Shown: one piece after another, positions 33,460 through 45,958 of the stretch
Numbering within the stretch: the stretch's first letter is position 1
How the letters are laid out: each line of letters begins with the position of its first letter
Source of the DNA: Micropterix aruncella
Lineage: Eukaryota > Arthropoda > Insecta > Lepidoptera > Micropterigidae
Reading direction: 5' to 3'
Length of the DNA: 64,000 bases
Assembly: GCA_944548615.1 (NCBI GenBank)
Contig: OX155952.1
Location: 34,376,057-34,440,056 of the forward strand
Translations under genes and position numbers: made by a program
Notes under the pieces: generated by a model
The model's input: the letters and a program-made list of their open reading frames with translations, nothing else
What the model was told of the DNA's origin: nothing
The model's database searches: none

Positions 33460-34085
33460 TTGGCCCATGCTGAGTTGGCCACGAAGACCCATTCTGTTCA
33501 GGGTTGGGTTCAACACCCATCCGGCGGCCTCCACACATGAAGTGCGAGCCCGGGTAGGACTCTGGCCTTAGGGTTAGTTTCCCCTAGGAATCAACCTTCT
33601 GGCGCTCCTGGACGCTCTGCGCACCGTGCGGCGTCAGCCAATCGACTGTGCACTCTATCTAACAGTCGGGGGAGTCTGGAAGCAGTACTGTTTCCTATAG
33701 AGCGGAGGTGGTTGCGGACCTTACGGCGACTGCTCTTGAAACGTCCATCGGCTACCCGATCCTGGGTGAACAGCCGGGTAAATAATGCCGTGGTCCGCGA
33801 TAGATTCGGTATATGCCGTTTCACCGCTTCGTAAGGGAGAGGACCGCGAAACGACCCCGAACTCGTAACCAGTCGAGAGACCGGACTAATCTGGTCGCAA
33901 TTGGAAGCAAGGGCGTGAGTGTAAGCCCGCTGGGTAACACTCCTGGCTATCTCGAGCATGTGGCGGAGCATGGCGGTGGATTGTTTTGTCCAAGTCTTCT
34001 GCGTTCACTTCACGGGAGAGAGAGCGACTAATCGTTAAAACTTCCTGAGGTGACGGATTCGCCCGTTGTAGTTGACAACTCTATA
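33460..34085 (+). repeat. dispersed repeat family A, copy 3 (full length)
   Basis: It begins GGCCCATGCTGAGTTGGCC and ends at the ACGGATTCGCCCGT hairpin plus GTTGTAGTTGACAACTC. It is close to copy 2 and retains the interval missing from copy 2 (about 33660-33725, including CTAACAGTCGGGGGAGTC). It is the best reference for the family. Confidence 0.85.
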
Positions 34086-34091
34086 TATGAC

Positions 34092-34790
34092 TTCGAGCGA
34101 ATGGTTTCGTGCAGCTTAGGCCATAAGATCCATTTTGTTCTCGGATCGGCTCAACTCACGATTCAGCTCCTATTCAGAAACCTCCTCGTGCGGAAAGCTA
34201 CCCCGGGTATGACTCTCGTATCTCAGGCCTCAAAGCTGGTGGACCGGTTTCACCTGGCGCGATTGCATCCCGGCGCTACTGGACGGTTTGCACACCGTTC
34301 GGCGACGCCAATCGGTTGTGCACTCTGACTAATTGCTGAAGGAGTCTGGAGAGTATGGTAATATATTGTCTCCTAAGCAGCGGGGGTGGATGTTTACCTG
34401 TTGTTATGCGACTCTTGAAATAACTTTGAGCCACTCGATACCGTGTGGCACTACGGGCAAAGAACGCCCAGGTCCGAGATAAATTCAAATTGAATTGCAG
34501 CGTGTAAGCGACTTCGAACCCGTATCCAGTCGGGAGGATCGACGTATTCTGAAGGTTAACTCCAGGCGGAGATATACTAATAAAACTGGTAGTTAGGGGG
34601 CGAGGGTGCCCGCTGGGTAGCTTTCCCAGTGCCTTGCCGTACGGCGTTGGACTCTAACGGGCTATTGGCGAACTAGACTGTAGATTGTATTGTCTCTAAG
34701 TCTTTTACGTTCATCCCATAGCTGAAAGATCGAACACATATCGTTATACCAGTCTGGGGTGACGGGTTCGCCCGTTGTAGTCGACACCGC
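34092..34790 (+). repeat. dispersed repeat family A, copy 4 (diverged)
   Basis: It follows copy 3 directly, head to tail, and ends with GGTGACGGGTTCGCCCGTTG. The word order matches copy 3 but many positions differ, so it is an older or separate subfamily copy. A head-to-tail pair here suggests nested targeting or tandem duplication. Confidence 0.7.
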
Positions 34791-34799
34791 CCTACTATG

Positions 34800-35390
34800 T
34801 CATTGAGCAATATATTACCCAATATAATTAATGCCATCGATAAGATATCTTTTAGTGTAAAAATTTGCTGCCGCACGAAATTTAAGAAAATAAAGTTGTG
34901 TAGTTATTTCGATGTGGCCATTAATTTATAAAATTTCCGCGATAAAATTAATTCCCTAACGAGTTTGAATTTATTACTCCTTTCGGCTAATTTACCGTTT
35001 AAAATGCCTCTCGTGCAAATGCGCCAATAATTGCATAGGAAGGTGATAGCGAAGGGTCATTTATAAACCTTGTTAATGACTTAAATATTTCGTGCCGCAT
35101 GTAAACTGGGGATTAGTCGGGGGAGACTTACGGAACTGATAAAGATTCTTATCTAACGCTAGACTAATGATAGTTTTACATTATTTATATTGGCGTTGTC
35201 AGAGTTTAGCTTGTTTGTAAGCCTAAGTACTTTAAAATCTCAAAATTGAGATGTCCAACTAAACGGGCATGCGCCGTCGCGTACGGAGTACACCCCTAAG
35301 GACTAATTAAATGAAAAATTCTTCTCTGCCTACTCGAAAGTTAACTTCTGTATGTATTTGCTTGTCGAACCATAAAGCATGGACTCCATT
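34800..35390. other. unique-looking noncoding stretch
   Basis: No gene or repeat ends. The section 34860-35110 looks less degraded and could be a conserved noncoding block, by impression only. Confidence 0.3.
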
Positions 35391-35392
35391 AT

Positions 35393-35490
35393 TTTGTTTC
35401 TATTCTTTATTGTATCATTTCACAATGGGCGGATTTATTGTCATACCGCAATCTCTTAAAACCAACCCTACTATAAAGTGTTTTATATGA
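35393..35490 (-). repeat. SINE tail fragment
   Basis: It matches the tail of the SINE copies at 49318 and 58790 (TTTCTA-TCTTTATTG, then ATGGGCGGATTTATTGTC). The tRNA head is absent. Confidence 0.7.
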
Positions 35491-35822
35491 CTTTTTTTAT
35501 TTTTTTTTATTTAATAACCATTTTGTTTCAATACAGCTTTGTGTAAAATCCAGCTAAGCCTAAGGCTTACCTGCTGGAGATTATGATAGGGTGACTTTCA
35601 GTGCAAGATTGGCCTTTTTGAGCATATTATGATATATCTGCTCCATTATCTGCTACATTACTAAGGATTAGTCGGCACAGTAAGCCACCCCCTTAATAAT
35701 ATTTACATAAAAAGGTGAACGTACTTAATGCTAAATTAAAATAAAATAAAATATGAATCTTATTCTTATCATTAAAGTTTACACTAGTGTTTCACTTTCA
35801 CTTATTTTAAAGCTAACTATTT

Positions 35823-36420
35823 TTAATTCTTTTTTTTTGTTTTTGTAAATTTGTTATAACCTTTTAAATTTAGAGGAATTTTGTTGAATAAATGAGGGAT
35901 TAACCAATTCAATCTTCTTTTGCCATAAAGGTTGCGAAAAGGAGGGACGACTAGCCGTTCATTTTGTATCTGTCTAGTGCTGTGTTTATGTTGGACATAA
36001 ATTCGGAACTCGTCAGTCTCGAAATATTGAACTGTCAATCTATAAATAAATAAAACATTAACTGGTAATATGTCACAATACTTGAAAAGTCCTATCTGGT
36101 CGTTTCTGAATTTATTTCGAATCTTGTTTGGAACTATTATTTTTAAAATACGGTGTTGTAGAGATATGATGCGCGATATATAAGTTTTAAATGTGTTGCC
36201 GTAGGTTGTAATTCCATAAGCAATAATAGATTCGACCAGGGCAAAATACAGACTTCTCAGCTGATTGTTTTAGAGAATGTATTTTAAGTGGTAGATTTTT
36301 ATAATTATTTGTCTAAGTTTTTTGCAAATGTTATTAATGTGCACTTCCCAGTTGAATTTTTTATCAATCGTTAGTCCAAGGTACCTTTCAGAATCGATTT
36401 TTTTAATATGCTCACACCGA
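35823..36420 (-). pseudogene. decayed LINE reverse transcriptase C-terminus
   Basis: On the minus strand: ERYLGLTIDKKFNWEVHIN, then ALVESIIAYGITTYGN, LQHRILKIIV, and the last block 35823-36038 ending FNKIPLNLKGYNKFTK. This is the region after the RT palm in CR1/Jockey-like LINEs. At least one stop and a frameshift break it near 36265. A tRNA-headed SINE abuts it at about 36425. Confidence 0.8.
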
Positions 36421-36429
36421 CAGTCCGGT

Positions 36430-36623
36430 TGTGGATTATGTAGACAGTTATGCGTGTATTATATTATGTGTAAGTGTGTGTCTTGTTATTGCATTCGATC
36501 GACAAAATTCAAATGCAATTCCATTAATTTTATCCCAACGGAAAATGGTAACCCAGGCGGGAATCGAACACGGAACCATACAATGTAAGATCAGGTGTCC
36601 TAACCACTGTGCCACCGGACCAT
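36430..36623 (-). repeat. tRNA-headed SINE, copy 1
   Basis: On the minus strand it starts GGTCCGGTGGCACAGTGGTT, whose TGGCACAGTGG fits a Pol III A box. About 35 bp later the phrase GGTTCCGTGTTCGATTCCC fits a B box. The body then matches the copies at 49318-49590 and 58788-59045. Confidence 0.85.
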
Positions 36624-36629
36624 AATAAG

Positions 36630-38540
36630 ATCGCAGAGCTCCTCTTCTAGCTTAGGGAGAAAAGTGCCTTTAAATAATTTTTTTGCTATGTTTTATGGTT
36701 TTATTTTTACCCTGACTTGAAGAATTTCATATTTGTTGGAAGATGAAAGCCATAGCATTTCCAGTATTTACTGCTTAGATGGCCTCTTGAAAAGACGTAG
36801 GTTTCCTTTTTTGTCTCGATGTCTTCATTATATAGCTCGGATGCATATTACTGAAATAATAAAGGACTCATTATAACGGGGGGTAAAACGACATAACTAG
36901 TATGTATTTGGGACGGTATCATTTTACCGCATAAGTCAGACGTTTATTTTAGCCCACATGCACAAATTAGGAAAACATATTCATTAAAATTTTAATATAT
37001 ACAACCACTTCGGGCGATGATCAGCGTTATAAAAGTAATTGGTTCTTAATTGAACCGTCATGATACCAAGTCGGGACTATATGAAGCATGGCTTACGAGC
37101 TCTGCGTTTTTGTACATTGAGTCTAGTAATTCATGGAAATACGCCAATTAACGTGTCCCGTTTTTCAAACCTCAGTCAAATTGCGTGGTATCCACTGCGA
37201 CCACAGCTTTCTCACACCCAAATATTTGAATACATTACATTACATTTTCGTCGTGTCCAATTGACGGCTAAAGACCGCTCTTGGACGTGTCAAAATATAT
37301 GTTTTATTGTGCCCGACTCATGCCTATGCTTGGGGATGGCCGAATCTCATTGTAGAGTAGGTACATGCCTCTCTGTTTCGATGATACAGCGCACAGCATC
37401 GATATTTTGTTATTGACAGCGGTGGACGGGCCACTATCACGAAATACATCATCACACGACAGTTCAAAAAACCGCTATAAATTGTCGTTTTGGTTGGTGC
37501 TTGAACGTATACAACCAAAATAATAAAAAAATAGATATTTAAATTAAATCAAATAAAATCACTTACTGTACAAATAGTGAATTTATAAAAGATATATAAA
37601 CTTAAACATCAAATTAATCATGTATGTCAAAATGTATGTCTTTATAGAATAAAGAAAATCTCAGAAACAAAATTTCGCCCAATATATTATTTTATTACAG
37701 TTTTTGCAATAAAACATAATCTTTTTCCGATTACTATATAAGTCCATCGTCATGATTTTATGTTACATTTATGTTACATATTATAAAATTTCCAAGATAG
37801 CAACACCATAGTCTAATGACTTTTATTTTAATAAATAAAATACTCTATATAGAGAAATACATAAAAATAACTTTTAACCACTAGTAGAACATATTAAGAG
37901 TATTTAATAAAAACACTATTTATATAAATTCACCAAATATATGTAGATTTTACTCTGATTGTCCAGCTTATAAAAAAATATTATCGCTATTATTGTATAT
38001 ATTTTTTCAATTATTTTATATTTCCTAATTCTCTAGTTTTAAATAGGTTCATGCAAATATTAACAATAATGTATATATCCGCCTTAGAATATGCTATAGC
38101 CTAGTTAGGTCACATTAAAATAGGATCACTGACAACACTTTTCCATATCACTTTATCTGGTTTTTGGTACTGGATTTTTGTCTATGACATTTTGATTGTT
38201 CGTGTCCATTTTACTGTAGATGATTGTGAATTACAAATGCAATATATAAATAAAATGCACAGATTAAAAAGCACTTCTCGTTTAAATAGCACAATTCAAG
38301 ATAAAATGGATGAACAGTTAGTACTTACCCAAGAAATAGGTTGCCCCTCGAGTCACGTCTGAATTTTCGAGAGACTCGTCTAAGTATCGTCTCTTTCACA
38401 TCACTGGCGTACAAGGTATTATCATAGTCGGCCCAAAGCGGTGGAGCGCAGTGGGTGCTTACTTCAATCATTTCTTACATCGGTGGTTTATCATTTTAAT
38501 TTTGATATACAAAGCCACCTCTTCAACACTGCTACGCAAC
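36630..38540. other. noncoding stretch with one dispersed repeat
   Basis: About 37225-37310 (ATTACATTACATTTTCG, then CGTGTCCAATTGACGGC and CTCTTGGACGTGTCAAAATA) recurs in reverse at 56680-56750. The open frame over 37060-37416 has no recognisable domain and overlaps that repeat. The rest is AT-rich. Confidence 0.4.
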
Positions 38541-38547
38541 TACCACT

Positions 38548-38950
38548 TTACCACACTTTAATACTACAGCGTTCTTTTGATTTGGCTTTTATTGAATATT
38601 CTTTAATTTTCGACACACGTTTACGTATAACGTAGTATTTTATGCCCTTTGCTCCCGTCTTAGCAAGTTCGTCGGCTTTTTCATTTCCCTCGATTCCTGC
38701 ATGGCCGGGAACCCATCTTAGAACTACCCTGTTCTTTTTGCCCAGGGAATTCAGTAGTGATACGCAGTTTTGCACTAGATTTGAATTAATAGTATTCGAG
38801 GCTAGTGCCATAAGAGCTGCCTTGCTATCCGAGTGGATATAGATACGGTGGTTAGCGTAGTTCTTATGGAGGTTGATATCCGCACATTCAATAATGGTGT
38901 ATACCTCCGCTTAGAATATGGAGGCGTATTTCCACACTTTTACACTTCTT
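38548..38950 (-). pseudogene. RNase H domain fragment of a retroelement
   Basis: The minus-strand frame gives AEVYTIIECADINLHK, IYIHSDSKAAL and VVLRWVPGHAGIEGNEKADE, i.e. the conserved E, D and final H/D blocks of RNase H as found in RNase H-bearing LINEs. The first strand with the first Asp is missing, and a TAA interrupts just before AEVYT. It runs out into unrelated sequence at 38548. Confidence 0.85.
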
Positions 38951-39107
38951 TCGAAGTTTGGTCGCTCTGCATATATAGCCTTCGGATACCATTTTCATTC
39001 TTAAACGACCATATAAAGTAACATACGCTATACCTCAAAATCTTCATTTCTTCAGCAATAAAACAAACCATGACACAACGATCTGCCAAATATATTTTCC
39101 ACTTTTC

Positions 39108-39445
39108 AACCGACTTGAAAAAAAGGAGAAAGTGATAAGTTAGGTTGTAATTTATTTTAATGTTTGTTACTTCAAAACTTTATCGTTTATGAACCGATTT
39201 GGAAATTTTTTTTTTATTTGGAAGGATATACTTCCAGATTGGTCCCATATTTATCAAAATCCTGTTCTGATGATGGCATCCATGAGGAATTAAGGGAACT
39301 CCTCAAATATTATCATATGAATTTGAAAACTCACATGTTGGTTCAGTTCCGATGACAATGCATTTTTGATGGCAGGCGTGGCCTAATTCTGGGACTCCTC
39401 AACGGTCAACATCAAAGACACGAAATTGTGTATACGCATTCAGTT
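39108..39445 (+). repeat. AACCGACTT-ended repeat (family C), copy 2 (partial)
   Basis: It shares with 41660-42040 the start CAACCGACTTGAAAA, the phrase 'atgaaccgatttggaaatt' and the later 'tccatgaggaatt' and 'actcctcaacggtcaac'. Truncated. Confidence 0.75.
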
Positions 39446-39449
39446 ATGA

Positions 39450-39640
39450 TCAAGGAAGTATCCAGGGGGGGTGGCGGGGCACAGAGGACGCGTCCCCCCC
39501 TCCCGATTTTTTTTAAATTAAAAAAAGGAATCTTCAAACACTCAGAATATGAAGAAAAAAGGAGAATAAGAAAGAATCCGCGACGTATGTACTTTGTCAG
39601 GCACGTATCTGGAGGGGGGGGGGGGGAGATACGATGAACT
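39450..39640. other. G/C homopolymer-rich patch
   Basis: Runs of G at 39465-39478 and 39613-39626 and of C at 39494-39501. The phrase AAGTATCCAGG...GGCA is repeat-like, but the class is not clear. Confidence 0.4.
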
Positions 39641-40229
39641 CAGGATACGATATCTGCAGACACCGTGTCAATACAACGAAGTGACTCGTTCCTACAATCT
39701 AAAATTATAATTTAAACATAAAAAAATGTAAGGGATTACCATACGTTTCGAATCTCCAAATTATTTAATAATTCTCCATTTAAATCCAAATACGCAACAT
39801 CCTCAAAATCAATTTTCTCTTTGTGCTTAGGTCACTTCAAATATAAGGACTGATATTTATGAACAGCATTTATTCATTAAAACATTGATTCAAATCTAAA
39901 GCAATGAGATTTTTGGTATCTTCAGGTCATCTATGTCTGCCGGTATTTATTTTTATATGGTTCCAGAGAGTTTGCAACTCATTATTACTTTTTTTAAGTA
40001 ACTCGAACTTAAACAAAACGATTTTAATTATTGATTCGATTAGAATTTTATTAAAACGGAGGCGATTGAGCAAAGTTGCCGACTTTGGAGATGCCGAGAG
40101 CGAACTTGTCGATAAATCGACGCCTTGTTGGTGAGTTGTTCCGCTAACGATGTCATGTACAGGCGTCGTCCATAGTCGTACGGCTGGCCCCGGGCCACCC
40201 CGCGCCCATCCCGTCCAGCCCCCTCCGAG

Positions 40230-41045
40230 CCGACACCGCCTTCGAAGCCATTTCTTCGGAGATAGGGTGCTGCCATCAGCCAACTTGATAACGCCGTAAT
40301 TTAAGTTAGATATCATCGACATTTTATTATAGGTGGCGATGAAATTACAGAGACCTATTCATATCATAAAAAATATCTACAAAAATGTTATCATATCAGT
40401 AATAAATAACATTGCTTATATAGTGTATTCGGTTGCTCAATACCATATTACCTTTTGTCAAGTAGCGCTGATAGCAAGCATTATCCGGCAAAACTAATAG
40501 CAATATATTTGGCCATCTATAGTTACATTGATAATTATTGTTTTTTTTTAATAATGAACTGATTGATTATTAAAACCTATTATTTAACCAAATATAACAA
40601 TAACAACATTCACTATATAGCATTTTTATTTAGCCAACTTGATAACGCTGTAATTTAAGTTAGATATGATCGGTGTTTCATTATAGGTGGCAAAGAAATT
40701 ACAGGAAGCTATTAGTATCATAAAATATACCTACATTTTTAAAATATATGTCATTGAGCAATCCAATGCAGGGTATTGGATTGCTCAATGTCATAGTACG
40801 TTTTGGCAACCCTACTGCGCCCTTCTCCGAGCGTTTGGCAACCCTTCTCCGAGCCGACACCGACTTCGAAGCCATTTCTTCGGAGAAAGGGTGCTGCCAT
40901 CAGCAACTCGATAACGTTGTATTTATGGTTAGATATCATCGGCATTTTATTATGTGGCTACGAAGTTATAGACTTATTCCTATTATAAAAAATATATATT
41001 TTTTTTGAAAATATGTCAGTAATAAATATCATTGATTATATAAGG
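40230..41045. repeat. locally repeated module, three copies
   Basis: A ~110-bp unit beginning 'cagccaacttgataacg' and continuing 'taatttaagttagatat' then 'attataggtgg' occurs at about 40277, 40632 and 40903. It is preceded at 40240 and 40860 by 'cttcgaagccatttcttcgg'. Probably serial duplication of one old transposable element piece. Confidence 0.7.
40752..40790. repeat. perfect 16-bp inverted repeat, 7-nt loop
   Basis: Arms 40752-40767 and 40775-40790 around GCAGGGT. It joins two copies of the phrase ATTGGATTGCTCAATG head to head. Confidence 0.9.
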
Positions 41046-41659
41046 TATTAGTGGAATATTACCCGGTATTAGGGGGTTGGTGGGGAAGTTGGTGCTGGGG
41101 GGTAGAAGGGGAGGGGGTTGGCGCTTGGGTTTGAGGGGAGGGAGGTTGCGCGCGGATGAGAGGGGGTTTGTCTGCTTGTCGGCAAAGTCTTGGGGTGATG
41201 CAACTGATTTTTTTAAAATTTCATAGAAAAAGAGAATGCCACTCTTTCGGCCCACCCTTTAATAACAATATCCCATACGTCATATGAGATATCTTTTTAT
41301 GTACGAGTATTATAATTACTTGACAGCTCTTCTAAATTCGTTGTGAATAAAAAGTTATATATGGCAATAAGTATCGATAGTGGGTGATTTTATTACTTGG
41401 TGAGTCGCGTGAGAGATGCGAGATGAAGGGCTGCAATCGACTCATGCGGTGGGTGTCACGTAGGCTCTTAGTTGTTGTTTGGCTTTCGTTTCGTGCTGCG
41501 TTACTTTTTTTGCGGTATACATTTTTATTATGGGCAATAAAGAATAATATTACATAATATTAATATTGCTTGCTAACAGACATTTCTCGTCGAAGACATA
41601 ATAATTGAAATATGTAAAACTCAAATACCACTAAGGCATCAGATGTGAGATATAGTTTT

Positions 41660-42605
41660 TAACCGACTTCAAAACAAGGAGGAGGTTATCAATCTGGTTG
41701 TATCTTTTTTTTTTAATGTTTGGTACCTCAGAACTCTGCAATTTATGAACCGATTTGGAAATTTCTTTTTTATTCGAAAGGATATACTTACAGATTAATC
41801 CCATTTTTATCAAAATTCTGTTCTGACGATGGGATCCATGAGGAATTGAGGGAACACCTTAAATATTATGAAATGAAGTTGAACATTTATTTATGGTATG
41901 AATATATATTTTTTATAAATGCATTATTTATGGTAAGCATGACCTGATTATACACCCTGGGTTGGCTCCCGACGAGTGGACTCCTCAACGGTCAACAGCA
42001 CAGACACAAAATGTTTGTATACTTTTTCAGTTATATTTTCATTTTTTTATTTTATTTTAAACCAGTTGATAGGAGTTCCTACACTTGGTTATGTCAAAAG
42101 TAATAAAATAACAAGTATAATATAAATACCTATTAAGGTATAAGATATGAACGTCGGTATTGCAAGGTATGAACGTTGAACATCCAAGCGCAGATTTTCT
42201 AGGTTATATATGTAGAGGAAACAACATTTTCCAATATTTTCAATCAAAATTCTTAAGTAATTTTGTAAAATTTTCTATCTAATTTTCTATATAATCCTAA
42301 GTACTAAATAATCAAACAAAAATTGGATAATTTCACAAATTATCATACGGGAAGATATTTTAAAGAAAAAACACAAATACAAAGAAATCAGTAATAATAA
42401 TTATAGTCAATAAATAGTTAGAAGACGAAAAAAAAACGCAATTGTAAAATAGTCAATAATAGAAAGAATAAGGAATAATAATAGTCAAGTAGGTCAATAG
42501 AGCTGCGAAAAATTGATATTGTCGAAATCCTCAATGCTGATAGCCTATGATAGCCCGTTCTAAGTTTTACTTATAAAAAAAATGCAGTCGGTTTTTTTTT
42601 GTAAA
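41660..42605 (+). repeat. AACCGACTT-ended repeat (family C), copy 3 (complete)
   Basis: It starts AACCGACTTCAAAAC (41661) and ends GCAGTCGGTTTT (about 42585), so the termini are inverted copies of AACCGACT. It carries the whole set of family phrases and is the longest copy (~930 bp). The middle (42060-42500) is AT-rich and unique here. No ORF. Confidence 0.75.
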
Positions 42606-42649
42606 ATTTTGTCTATTATTAAATATAATTACAATATGCCTAAAAATAT

Positions 42650-43040
42650 ATGCCACCCTCAAGCTTATTGGTTGGTGGGCCCAGAGCTATACAAATAGTA
42701 GCTTTCTCCTTTGGCTCAACATATCCGACTTCGATTATTGACTGTACACGGCATTTGCAGCGACCGATATCATAAATTAGTTACGTCGTTGAGCGGCCGC
42801 TTGTTTGTGGCGTTTACAAGACTTGCGACCTGCGAATTTGGGCGGGCCAGCGGGCCAACCGAGCCGGGCGGAGTTCCTATGCATATTCACGTGATCTGTA
42901 ATAGAATCACGAATGCCATCGCAGCGACAATGGGAAGATCGCCTAGCAGAAGATATATGATAATAATATCCATTGTCTGTGCAAAGCTCTTCGGGTTACC
43001 TATACATACCATATGCCATCATATTCAAACTGTATGAATA
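42650..43040. other. CpG-rich noncoding block
   Basis: About 42770-42950 has high G+C, many CpG and no decayed-repeat look, against an AT-rich background. The frame through it has no domain. It is a candidate conserved regulatory block. Confidence 0.35.
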
Positions 43041-44120
43041 TTTATGTCATAATTATATATAATTTTATTGAACGTGTCCGTTTCATATTTTTGTACTATC
43101 TCCTTTTACACCAGTAAGACATAATCGATATCATCTCAAGCCATTCTTAACTCGTTCCCAATATCGATTTATTATCGATGACGTAATTCGAATGTTATAC
43201 AGGCTTTTATTCCTGTGCGCGTATGTGAATGCCGTTAACAAATAATATTAAATATTAAATAATAACAATACTATAAGAACATATAATATTTTTTATCAAA
43301 TTACATTTTAAATAACTATCATATAACATTTGCGTCTTCCTTGTAATATGCACTGCCTAGTTAGACGCAGAATCATTGTGTTCAAATAAATTTTATATTT
43401 TTCCTGTGATTCTAGCTGAAATGATCAGCATCCTTGCCGGACATCCTTCAAACTCATGGGCTTGACGCGTTCAGTCGTCAGTCGACCATCTGAGGATACG
43501 AACATGAAAACCACGAGAAATGCTGCTTTATGGTTCTAGCGTCAGCCGTACATCTTGCTAGTCTACCTAGGGGCTGGATGACTATAAACTCGCTGTCTCC
43601 TAGTATACCTATGTATTTAATATCTTCAAACACTCAGAATATGAAGACATCTAAACCAAACTACGTAGATAACTTTAAAATAGAAACATCATACAAAGCA
43701 TTTGAGGGGTTACAGAAAAGAACGATGTAAGTGATTTAAAAAAAATATGATAATTCCATTTTAAAAATTTACTTACACTAAAATAGGAACTTTTAGGCTG
43801 GGTTTGTTCGAGTGAGATCGAAATATATCTTGTCTGAAAATCAAATATAGTTGAGTTTCTAAAAAAGTAATACATATTACTTAATTTTTTAATTAACCCC
43901 ATAAAAGTCGTTTAAAAAGTCATTTTGATTTTGATCGCTCTTTCCCGCAACCCTTCAACTATGATCAACGTATATGAATGAAGTAGCCGGCAACCTCACC
44001 GATCTACTTATGTAACAAATGACTTACTAATATATCATCGGCTTGGAGTACTATGTCGAATTATTGCATAATATTAAGACTTTATTTAATCTGACATATT
44101 TATTTGTCTTTTTAGTCTGT
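43040..44120. other. noncoding stretch
   Basis: AT-rich; short open frames only, none protein-like. No repeat ends recognised. Confidence 0.35.
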
Positions 44121-44135
44121 TATATGTATCTAGAT

Positions 44136-44824
44136 CAGTGATTCCCAAAGTGGTCTATATGGACCCCCAGGGGTCGATTTCAATTCGCAGGGGGTCCATG
44201 TAAGGGAAAAAATATCGGGGTGCACGAGATGTAAATGGGGGTCGACGTTAGTGGACTCCATCTAGGTAGGTCACCATAAGCATTCAGGCGATCCATTAAT
44301 GTCGTATCACTTCTTAAACAGATTTTGTATACAGCATAGTATTTTAAAATTATAATAATAGCAATAAACAAACGCGTGAGTCACAAGTATCACGGAATGA
44401 AATCAACACTCAACTCAAATTGCATCACTAGTCGATTGAAGAGGCTAGCACACATGACTAACGAGGGTGGTGCGAATGAGATACGTGAAAAAATGCACTT
44501 CGATGGGTATCCGTGCGAACGAGTAGGATAAACACGCCACATGAATGAGCAAGCGAGATAGTTCTACATGTGCACTTATGTGCGGCTTTCCTAAATGCTT
44601 CGTTCTTCAAGGTTGTGGACGCTTGGAAATGAACAAATAAAAATTGTACATATTTTTCATTTTTTACAACTGTCCACATTACCAAAAACCCTGTGTAGGC
44701 GATCAGTACTGTTCCAGGTGTTAAAAACTTTTAATGTTAGTAAGTTAAGGAAAATTCAGGTAGGGGGTCTACGGAAAACATCAAGAGGTCATTTCTTGAC
44801 ACAAGGAAATTATGGGTACCTCTG
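44136..44824. mobile_element. non-autonomous hAT element with 8-bp target duplication
   Basis: The termini are CAGTGATTCCC (left) and the reverse complement of CAGAGGTACCC (right), imperfect inverted repeats of hAT type. ATCTAGAT flanks both ends (44128-44135 and 44825-44832); 8 bp is the hAT duplication length and TCTAGA centres are a known hAT preference. The 689 bp hold no transposase frame. Confidence 0.85.
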
Positions 44825-44981
44825 ATCTAGATCAATGGTCATCATTAGACACGGGATTTTCGCAAAAAACCAATAGAAATTTCGCAAAAAAAAATGAAAT
44901 TTTGAAATTTCCCTAAAATTGGCATATATTACATATATAACATAAAACAGCATTTTATACACTTAAAATTTATATTGAATA

Positions 44982-45137
44982 TTAATTAAAAGCTAGCATT
45001 GTTGTGATTTCAACATTCGACTCTTTTAGAGTCGTTCTTCTATCCGCAACGACGACATTATATTTACTAAAAAAGCGTTCTGCGCCTACGCTGTTAGTTG
45101 GACTCCAAATTCTCTGTAACGCTGCTACACAAACGTT
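44982..45137 (-). pseudogene. hAT transposase C-terminal fragment
   Basis: The minus strand reads VAALQRIWSPTNSVGAERFFSK, then YNVVVADRRTTLKESNVE and a stop. The SPTNS-xxER-FS then R-RL-xxxxVE pattern is the C-terminal dimerisation region of hAT transposases. Only about 50 residues remain. It lies 150 bp beyond the hAT element at 44136-44824 but outside its target duplication, so it is a separate insertion or an older relic. Confidence 0.75.
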
Positions 45138-45644
45138 GAAAAGCAGCATTTAGTAGCCCACAGCATGTCTTTACCATTGGGATCATCATTCCTGTTTGAT
45201 TATTGGTTTACACAACAGTATTCTCTGACGAAAATATCAAGTAAGTATACAAATTAACGAGAAAGAAATTGTGATTTGGTGGGTGTCGATCCTGGGTGGA
45301 TACGCCAAATCATACTTTATTGAATTTAAGATAGACCACTGTTCCACTCGCGATGATACATGCGGTGGTCTCTCGACCAGGCGGCGCGTGGCGCGAACGG
45401 TGTTAGTAAAACACGATGTGTTAGCTGATTGACGATTTATTCAAGACTGGTCGGCGAGCGCTTTGCCCGCCTCACTTGCACATTATAGACATATATTGAG
45501 TTGTCAACTACAACGGGCGAGCCCGTCACCACAGGACGTTTTAACGATTAGTCGTTCTATCGACCTGCAGTGAGCGTAGAAGACTTTGGACAAAACAATC
45601 CGAAGTCTAGCTACGCCACAACCCGTAAGAGACCAACTCCTTAC

Positions 45645-45697
45645 CGCGAGTGTCTCGAGCCGCCAGGAATAATTCCCGGCGGCTCGAGACACTCGCG
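45645..45697. repeat. perfect 20-bp inverted repeat, 13-nt loop
   Basis: Arms 45645-45664 and 45678-45697 are exact reverse complements. In copies 1-3 of family A the same place holds the sequence between the CTCGCG and ACGCCCTTAC phrases, so one arm has replaced native sequence. Confidence 0.92.
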
Positions 45698-45958
45698 CCC
45701 TTACTTCCAATTGTGACCAGATTTCTCCGGTCTCTCGATTGGTTCCGAGTTCGAGGTCGCTTGCGCGGTCCTCTCCCTTACGAAGCGGTGAAACGGTGTA
45801 TACCGAATCTATCGCGGACCAAGGCGTCCTTTGCCCGGATCTGAACCGGGATCGGATGGCCAATGGTCATTTCAAGAGCAGTCGCCGTAAGGTACGCAAC
45901 CACCCCCGCTCTATAGGAAACAATACAGTTTCCAGACTCCCCCGACTGTTAGTCGGAG

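Noticed and set aside
33591..33971. 126-residue minus-strand frame
   Set aside because: It lies in family A copy 3; the frame is broken in the other copies, so it is not a gene.
37060..37416. 118-residue plus-strand frame
   Set aside because: It overlaps a dispersed repeat found in reverse at 56680 and has no domain or splice support.
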